Of a stretch of DNA of 64,000 nt, positions 56,991 to 64,000 are shown one piece after another (position 1 is the first letter of the stretch; the number at the start of each line of letters is the position of its first letter). A program made the translations under genes and the position numbers. The DNA is from Ophioderma brevispina (lineage: Eukaryota; Echinodermata; Ophiuroidea; Amphilepidida; Ophiodermatidae): positions 17,806-81,805 of the forward strand of contig JAMKCH010001624.1 in the NCBI GenBank assembly GCA_023653785.1. The letters are read 5' to 3'. The notes beneath the pieces were generated by a model. That model had not been told where the DNA came from. It saw only the letters and a list, made by a program, of their open reading frames with translations, and made no database searches.

Positions 56991-57470
56991 TGTTGTGGGG
57001 GGGATGTTGTTGTGGTGTTTTGTTGTGGTTCCCTTCTGTCCTCGTCCCTTCCTTCTCCTAATGTCCTCCCATGGACCATGGTTTGTTTTTCAACAAACAC
57101 CCAACTAGGCAAGGCATGGAAATGACACTATCGGTGTCCTGTGAAGTGACCATCATTATCACACTGCTCCCTGGACACTATTAAGGAACGTGAGGTAAGA
57201 ACTTTTTGGCGCATACTTGCTGGGGGTACCAAGCTGGGGGGGGGGGGGGGGATCACTGCTCTAATATCATTTATCACTGATAAAATTTCTCCACTGGACA
57301 TGGTTTTTTCAACAAATACAACTAGGAGCAGGCAATGGAATGACACTAGAGGCTCCTTGATATGACATCATTATCACATGCTTCACTGGAACACCATGAA
57401 GGCACGTGGGTAGAACTTTTTGCGAATACTTGATGGAGTACCAGCGGGGGGGGGGGGGGGGGGGGGGTTA

Positions 57471-58780
57471 ACTTGTATTACAGGGTGGATATCATGCTCA
57501 TGCACAAATACGTAATGGGTTGTTTTTTTAGATCATGTGATGTATGCATGTACATGGTTTACAGGCATAAAATAATCAGTAATACTTAAAGTAGGGTGAG
57601 GGGCTAGCTGCAAAAGGGACTACTGCTAGGGTACCACCGGGTCATTTGGAATGTACAGGTGTTTCATATGTGGATTTCAAGGGAGGGTATTTTATTCATT
57701 GAAATTAAAAAGCCTGGCCGTTCAAAACATCAAACAGCATCCAAGTCAAATTTTCAGGAAGTGCTATAAAATTATAACCCTTATTCATTTTTGGAATGTC
57801 AAAATTAACATTTTTTCAGGGGCTTGCACTCCAAGCCCCCAAAATTGAGCTAAAACTGCATATCATGAAAATGAAAGTCTAATGGGAAGACAAAGTGGTA
57901 GTAGAAGTTGGTAATAGGAGGGGACATATGTCATTCATTCGGCCACAAATTGTAAAACACTATAGAGGAGAGCAAGCGCTGTGATAAAGGAATCAAAATT
58001 AAGGTTTTTCAGGGTAATGGATTGTTTCATGCCAAATTCAGCAGCCAGCATTTGAAGGATGGGGCTGCTGCAATAAGGCACAGACAGGTTTGTCTTTCTC
58101 ACCACCATCTACACTTTCAGGAAGAGTTAAGGAGTGCACCACCAAGAATTTGTGCAGATGACAAACCCTTCTTCTTATATATTTAGATGCTGTGGTCTTC
58201 AAGAATGTACAAACAAAACGATAACAATTTCAATTTCAACAAAAAAACATGCACCACACTCTATAATGAATAGTTTGCATTTATTAGTGCTTTATGTCTT
58301 ATAGGCAAATCTGATTTAACCACAAAGCCATGCAGAAAAATAATCTAATTACATGTATAGTCAAACAAAATTCACACCCGTTTGCCAATCCCATTTATAA
58401 ATATAATGCGGCAGTTGGAAAAGTGTTTCTGTCAGCTCATAATGACTATTAAAAATCGCAAGCAGTTTTTTAAAAAAATGCAACTTCATTACGAAGTGTA
58501 TTTATGTTATCCATATTTCTCAGCAACCAAAAAAGTAAATATTGATCACGATTGGCATAGACACTCATTTTCTGACCACCAAAATTATATAAACTTTCAA
58601 TCAGATACATCTTAGTGGGAGATGTAAAAAATGGTCAAAAAGGTTTACTACGTTATTGTGTATTACATTATCGTTTAATAATTTATGTTGAATGCGTTTT
58701 AGCTTACATCATGAACTATAATTTGAACATGGAATGATTTTACAAATCAACATCCAACATATTGACTCTAAGCACTGGTG
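57471..58780. other. No recognisable gene
   Basis: Short frames only. No inverted-repeat ends seen. Confidence 0.5.
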
Positions 58781-58971
58781 GTTTCCACCCTAGGAATATT
58801 TTTGAAATTTGGATAACAGTGGGAGGTATCATTTTCGGCATAGGATTGTACGCAACAATATTATGCACCATATCAATGTTTATACTTTCATGGTATTCAA
58901 CATGGGAAAACTATACCTTTTTAATCCATATAATGAGACAAATACATTGGTGTACATTTAAACACACCTGA
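58781..58971 (+). CDS. Possible transmembrane coding segment, second copy (unknown family)
   Basis: After a pyrimidine-containing AG (TTTCCACCCTAG, ending 58792) the frame reads NIFEIWIT, a hydrophobic stretch with IIFGIGLY and TILCTISM, then FILSWYSTWENYTFLIHIM and a stop at 58969-58971. Over 25 codons it matches 39.0 kb with 21 identical residues. About 9 of 13 codon differences are synonymous, and the rest are small or hydrophobic swaps. The similarity stops just after the last Met, so the tails differ. This pattern suggests selection on a membrane-spanning segment in a duplicated host gene. No family could be named and flanking exons were not found. Confidence 0.45.
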
Positions 58972-61929
58972 TTTGACCTGATTTCAAATTTACCCCTGTA
59001 CTAATTTACCCCCTTATTTTACAAAGTTCCCCACATTTCCCAGAGGTTGGACCCAAAAATTCTGATTGAGCACCCTTCAAACTATAGAAAAACATCTTCA
59101 AACCTTCTTCCCCAAACTTCTAGAATAGGATTCTCCTTTATAACCCTACTATAGCCCACCCATGTGAGCAGGATAAAGAAAAACCCTACATGTCAGGAGT
59201 GTCACACAAAATGAAATACCCAGAACATAATTTAAATATTATCCAAATTCTGTCATTTTCATATCAATTTTTATATTTACATACCTTAACTTTAGCACTG
59301 AAATGTTTAGTGAAAAATACACATGGCTGCCTTTTTGTGAGGGAAAGTAGAAAAAACAAATTCACAAAATTTCCAAGATTTACCATGAATATTGTATAAT
59401 TTACCTAAGTACCAATTCTGCATTTTTATTTTTTTTTTGATGATTATTAATAAGAATGTAAAATATACCATGGAAAAATCATTATTCTAAAAATGACACC
59501 ATGACAAAAGATATGTTTTTAGCAATGATCTAGTGTGACAGTCCTGACATCTAAATTGCCTGATACACATCCTCATTGTGCATGCATCACAATTCCAAAA
59601 AAGTTTGCAACATTTTGCCCAGGGCCCACCCTGCAGACAGTGCTGTCCAACTTGTATAGAAGATTGGGGTCAATTAAAGGTTAACAGGATATGGCCAAAT
59701 ACAACTAAAACACATAGCGTAACAGATAAAGTTATGTCAGGAGTGTCACATTATTTATCCTTCAGTTAAAATGCCCAATTTTCTTGCTTTTGACAGTTGT
59801 ACAAGGCAAATTTGATATTAGAGCATCAAGAAGATGCTAAAATAATTCTCATAAGAATTGTATATTGTGAGAAGTTGCTTCCAAATTTGTCATTTAAGAT
59901 GTATATCCATTTTGAGGACAAAGGTCATTTGTATTTTTTTGTTCTGGATAAAAGCAATAACAGCACATTTTTTGAAGAGTGCCCTTAATTTTCAAAATTT
60001 TTGCACAGTTGTACTGGTAATTGTCTAAAAAACTATACCTGCAAGTGGTAATGCTCCAAATGCATATTTGTCATAAAAGCCAAAATATGTCATTTAATTG
60101 GCAAAAATATCTTCTTCTACAGGATTATGTTGATATCAACTAAACTTGTTCAGAGGACCCACTGACCCATGCTACCTATAGGGTGTTCAGGAATAAGGAG
60201 TAAAAGGTCATTAAGGGGTCACTTCCAGTCAAAAACCAAACATATTTAAAATATTCAAAAATTTTTAACTCAAAATGTTAATCATAGCAGAGTGACATGA
60301 CCTTCGTATGCGTGTATATTACCAATGTATGCAAGGTATTTTATTTGGGGGCAAAAGGTTCATTTAAAGGTCATTTCCGGTTTGAGCTAAATAGCTTTAA
60401 GAATGTCACTCTTTAGTTGTCCTCAAGCAAAAAGACTGTGACACCATGATCAACACAAATCAATGTGAAGAAAAACTGATCTCTTTCAAAGGACATCGCC
60501 GGATAAGGACAGAAGGACCGGCCTCTATAATCATCATTGTTATATTTTACCACAATTTGGTGATTTGTTGGTCTTTGGACAAACTACTTTATAATGTACG
60601 CAAGGTGTTTTTTATCCCCAAAATACACTGTATCAAGAAAAAAAAAATGATAAAAAAATCTGAAAACTTCATGGGTATGCGCTCTGGAAAGCAAGCTTCG
60701 AGCTGAATCCATTTTTATGACCATTTATTACTTTAAATGGAGAAAAGAGGAAGATGTTGCCATTAGCTGAGGCTCTTTGTTACGAAGCTTGTAAGTGATG
60801 CCTAGATAGACCGTTGTCCTTCATAGGATAAAGAGACTACAATAAGGCAGCATTATAACAATAACCCAATATCTACCAGCTTTATGCTGCTACGATAGGA
60901 TTAAATCGTCTTCACATGGAGCAGACTCTGGAATACCAATACAATGGCCAAAAGCAGGCCCATGCAATGCACTATGTATATCAGAGGCAAGTTAACTCAC
61001 ATTCTCAATCCCATGGCACAGTTTAATAGCTGATCATCATTATATGCTTCAAATACACACCCTGTGTTTTAGTTCTGATTTATGATAACCCAGAACACGC
61101 ATAGGTCAGCTGTTGTTGTACTATGCGATCTTCCAAGGTACTGAAACTTGAGCCCTTAATTTGTAGTAGATGTCTTACCTATAAGTGTATGTGGTATGCA
61201 ATAGGTTGTGTTGTTTTTGGCAATTCCATTAGCTGGTAAGACCCACCCCCAGAAACAAAAATGCCAAAAATACTAGGTTCTGTCACCCCCCCGCAAGCAA
61301 ACAAGAATGCCACCGCACAATAAAAGTTTGCTAAAAGAATACAGCGAACATACTTGCAAAGCGGCGGGCATTGTGGTTCTTGGCGGGGGAAGGGGTTCAT
61401 ATTTTGAAATTTTCAATTACCCATTGAAGCCTGTATTATAATTTACATAAAAGCAACTTTTTATTTTTTTTATTTTTGGGGAAGGGGGTTTTTTGAAAAC
61501 CAGCAAAAGGAAACTTTGAGCATGTGGCTTTATAATGCGGAATGTCTCAAGTTCATCCGTTCTCATGAAGACTATAGAGGTGTCCTTCATTCCTATCCGG
61601 CGATGTCCTTTTGATGCTACCCCTGGAACCAAAGCTGACCTTACTTACAGAATGGCCCTAGAAAAGCATTCACCTGAAGCTCCCAGAACCTCCCCCAAGG
61701 GTTAGTTATAATTTAATGGTGCTGCTATTGTGAACATACTACAACCCGAGAGCTGGTGAAACCTTCTAGAGTATCACGATCATTTTTCTTGCTGTATCCT
61801 TGTCAGTATAAACCCAAGACTTGATATTATTTTCAAGCAATGACAAGACAAGCATTGGCAAAATGTATAGAAAGATGTGACCGGTCAGATCTTTATTTTT
61901 GTCCATACTCCCATTGTCCCCCAGATTAA
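58972..61929. other. No gene; small inverted duplication
   Basis: TCAAAGGACATCGCCGGATA at about 60487 has an inverted relative at about 61590-61612 (TATCCGGCGATGTCCTTTTGA). Both continue into matching TCTATA-containing sequence. GTCAGGAGTGTCACA recurs near 59192 and 59736, and inverted near 59528. No element ends or genes were established. Confidence 0.45.
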
Positions 61930-62600
61930 ACTTTAATGAATTATGGCTCGCATTGGAACAGGGAAACATTTCAGATTCATACACCAGCCTATAACATCTC
62001 CAAGTTCATTGGGGAATACCACAGATATCTTTTTCTATATCTGTGTTGGATACACAGACCAGATCCAATTCCCTCTTATGTGTTCCCATGGCATAACGGG
62101 TGCAGCCAGACTAATTCTTCAGCAAAAGGAAAGAAAACTGCATGGGGATCTGTGAAGATGTTCCAGAATTAGTAAACAACTATTTTGGCATGGGAAATAC
62201 CCCTCAGAAGAACACTTGTCAACACTTGAACGTTTTGTCATTGTTATGGATGACAGGACAATCAGCACACAAATGTTAATGATGCTCGTAAAGACTTGTT
62301 TACCAAGAAAGGAAGATCTATTGATCTTATACCACCACCGTCTGCGGCTCTATATCAGCACGCAAAGCAGCAGAATACCAGGCTGGATATGTCTGGGGAC
62401 AATCATACTTTTCGCCGATCAGATGAAGCAATAGGAAGGGGCCCATGTGGTGGGGACCAGTAAGGTGATCGTTGTCTGAAGAATCCAAAACACATCAAGA
62501 GCTGCTGAAATTGCATGCAAGCCCTTGCGTGGTACTGACAGGCAGATTTGGAGTGTACATCATATTGCAAATGTCACCCCCCCCGTGGAAACTGCGCAAT
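61930..62600 (+). pseudogene. Broken member of an uncharacterised invertebrate family (GKGKKTAW ... Cys-rich tail)
   Basis: Blocks in order but in different frames: PAYNISKFIGE (about 61980-62012), NGCSQTNSSAKGKKTAWGS (about 62097-62153), LSTLERFVIVMDDRTIST (about 62217-62270), NVNDARKDLFTKKGRSID (about 62275-62326), PPPSAALYQHAK (about 62330-62365) and YQAGYVWGQSYFS (about 62372-62412). A Cys-rich end follows with LECTSYCKCH (about 62547-62577). I recall the same block order in many uncharacterised invertebrate proteins, where the first part reads like a GCDT-x-GKGKK motif of nuclease-like folds and the tail is rich in CxC. That reading is from memory and inference. At least three frame changes and stops make this copy dead. 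Confidence 0.55.
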
Positions 62601-64000
62601 ATCTAAGGAGCAGCTAGTAAAATTGTAATGGTAAAATGTAATATTACTTGTGGGCGTATCAATCAGAAAGAACAATGGGAATAACTGTGACAGTACGGCC
62701 GAATCCCTGTTATCAAATGTTTCACGTTTGGTTTTCAATCACACAACAGTTCCGCGGTTTTTGAATATTACGAGAGCCTGTCCAGCAAATGAACATAACA
62801 ACGGCCCCATCATCCAGTGGGCCACAGCCACCGAGCTATGACTAATATCCAATAACTAATGAGATGGCATAGCAGTGTGGCATTGGATGGCAGAACAAAT
62901 AAGTTTGACACAATCGTCCAATGGCTGTGCCCTGTGATGGTCACCAATTTGCTTGAGTCACGTCAGAGGCCAGATCAAACACAAGCACCATTGGCAAACA
63001 CCTACTTCCTTTCCCCATCCATTAAAATGGCGGCCAGTTTTAATTTATTAGCGTTCACCACTGACCTCTACACATGATAGCGAGCGGGCTGCCTGCCCAA
63101 CAGTTGAATGGTCGCCGAGTGGAATATCAGGAAGTTGGTATTTCCATACAATATGGCTTAAACAAGCATACATCTGCTGGTGCACACTGATAATTCCACA
63201 CCATGTTCATATTGTTTGACAAGGGTGTGTGCATTATTTCTCGCCACTTGTATAGTAAACAACCAAGCTTCCTGCTGTCCTCATTTGGCGGACTCAGATC
63301 CGATAATCCATGTTAGAGGTCAGTGGTGGTCACATTGGATTTGGGCTTAAAATTGGTATTGATAAGTGCAGGTGTTTACAACACAGACAAGAATTTAAAA
63401 ACAAATGTAATAAAGTAAAAGATTAAAATAAGCTAAAGTTTGACATTTTGTTTAGTGGCAGCCATTTTGATTTTGGCAGCATTTTGGCATATCACTTATA
63501 CGGGCCAACTTGAGAAATGTTCATCCAAATACAACCAAATTTACCGTCTTAGGTAAACAAAGGAAAATTATCTGGACTAGATAATTTTATTACGGTGATA
63601 TTTAGGCATTTCAGCATTTTTGGCGGCCATTTTTAATTTGGCCGGCCAATCTTGGAAAAAAATTTTGGTCTATAATCCTAAAATGTTCAGTAGGTGCAAC
63701 TTGAACCTCTCTTCCATTTTTCATGCTTGTTACCCCCAAAAAAATGCAGATTCCAATTTGATATTATTCACCATCTGCAGCACTATTAGCAAACATGAAC
63801 AAGAGTCTGAAAATCTTCTGGTAAACATGCAATCTTTTTGCAAAGAAAGCAATATGGGTCAACAACCTATTTCCGCACCACATCCACACAGGTGATGCGG
63901 CCCCAGTGAAAATGCCTGTCCAGTCGAATTACCTATGCATCAAAGTTGTAGGCAGAAGAACATTGATGCCATGTTAGCCTCGTGATATAAATTTGAACCT
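62601..64000. other. No recognisable gene
   Basis: Short frames only. Near 63010-63030 and 63440-63650 the words AAATGGCGGCCA, GCAGCCATTTTGATTTTGGC and GGCGGCCATTTTTAA recur, indicating old repeated sequence without clear ends. Confidence 0.45.

Larger units (their letters stand above)
56240..57470 (+). repeat. Second poly-G-punctuated array
   Basis: Units of about 200-240 bp match those at 40.6-43.3 kb. Each begins GCTGTAATAGCATTAATGCT or a decayed form and passes ACATGGTTTTTT and GAAATGACACTAGAGG. It reaches AACTTTTTGCGAATACTTGA, then TGGAGTACCA, then a G run. G runs lie at about 56415-56498, 56695-56740, 57236-57251 and 57447-57468. One unit is replaced by a T-rich block. Confidence 0.82.

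Noticed and set aside
56666..57125. Open frames of 131 and 141 codons made mostly of Phe and Gly
   Set aside because: They translate poly-G and poly-T low-complexity DNA, and the composition is not protein-like.

Overview
The window is eukaryotic, non-coding-rich DNA made almost entirely of decayed and nested mobile elements. I found no intact host gene. An invertebrate deuterostome, most likely an echinoderm, fits best: a Ty3-like element with protease-integrase-reverse transcriptase order (Gmr1 group, described from deuterostomes), DIRS tyrosine-recombinase elements, LINE tails and many small inverted-repeat elements occur together. The species call is inference. Many single-base frame breaks and long homopolymers mean some breaks may be assembly error.

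Layout. 1-3.3 kb: a tRNA-like SINE head, otherwise featureless. 3.3-7.24 kb, minus strand: a broken Gmr1-like retrotransposon reading gag, protease, integrase, then the first part of RT, with a tRNA-Pro-like primer site and LTR edge at 7.24 kb. 9-17 kb: small inverted-repeat elements and several dispersed families. Here these are called A (1.04 kb, TTAA-flanked), B (about 460 bp, rich in TGACCTTTGACCT) and C (ends in a CCCTTCCCAACA minisatellite). One C copy is split by a 1.9 kb hAT-like element that itself holds a B copy. 18.7-29.3 kb: TTAA, TA and possible 9-bp-target elements, plus two arrays of an approximately 515 bp unit (family E). 29.48-37.32 kb: one family A copy split by two insertions of 2.0 and 4.75 kb, the second holding a 130 bp satellite. 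38.1-39.0 kb: a DIRS gag remnant carrying a MITE. 39.0-43.3 kb: a higher-order tandem array with a possible transmembrane coding segment, LINE 3' ends and poly-G tracts. 48.9-51.9 kb: a DIRS pol region (RT, RNase H, tyrosine recombinase) split by three small elements. 53.5-54.1 kb: a minus-strand LINE end. 56.2-57.5 kb: a second poly-G-punctuated array. 58.8 kb: a second copy of the transmembrane segment, conserved mostly at protein level. 61.9-62.6 kb: a broken copy of an uncharacterised invertebrate protein family.

The strongest signals are structural. Target-site duplications, an internal empty site and split homologous copies give the order in which elements landed. The most interesting leads are the transmembrane segment repeated at 39.0 and 58.8 kb with mainly synonymous differences, the poly-G-punctuated arrays, and the protease-integrase-RT order of the element at 3.3-7.2 kb.
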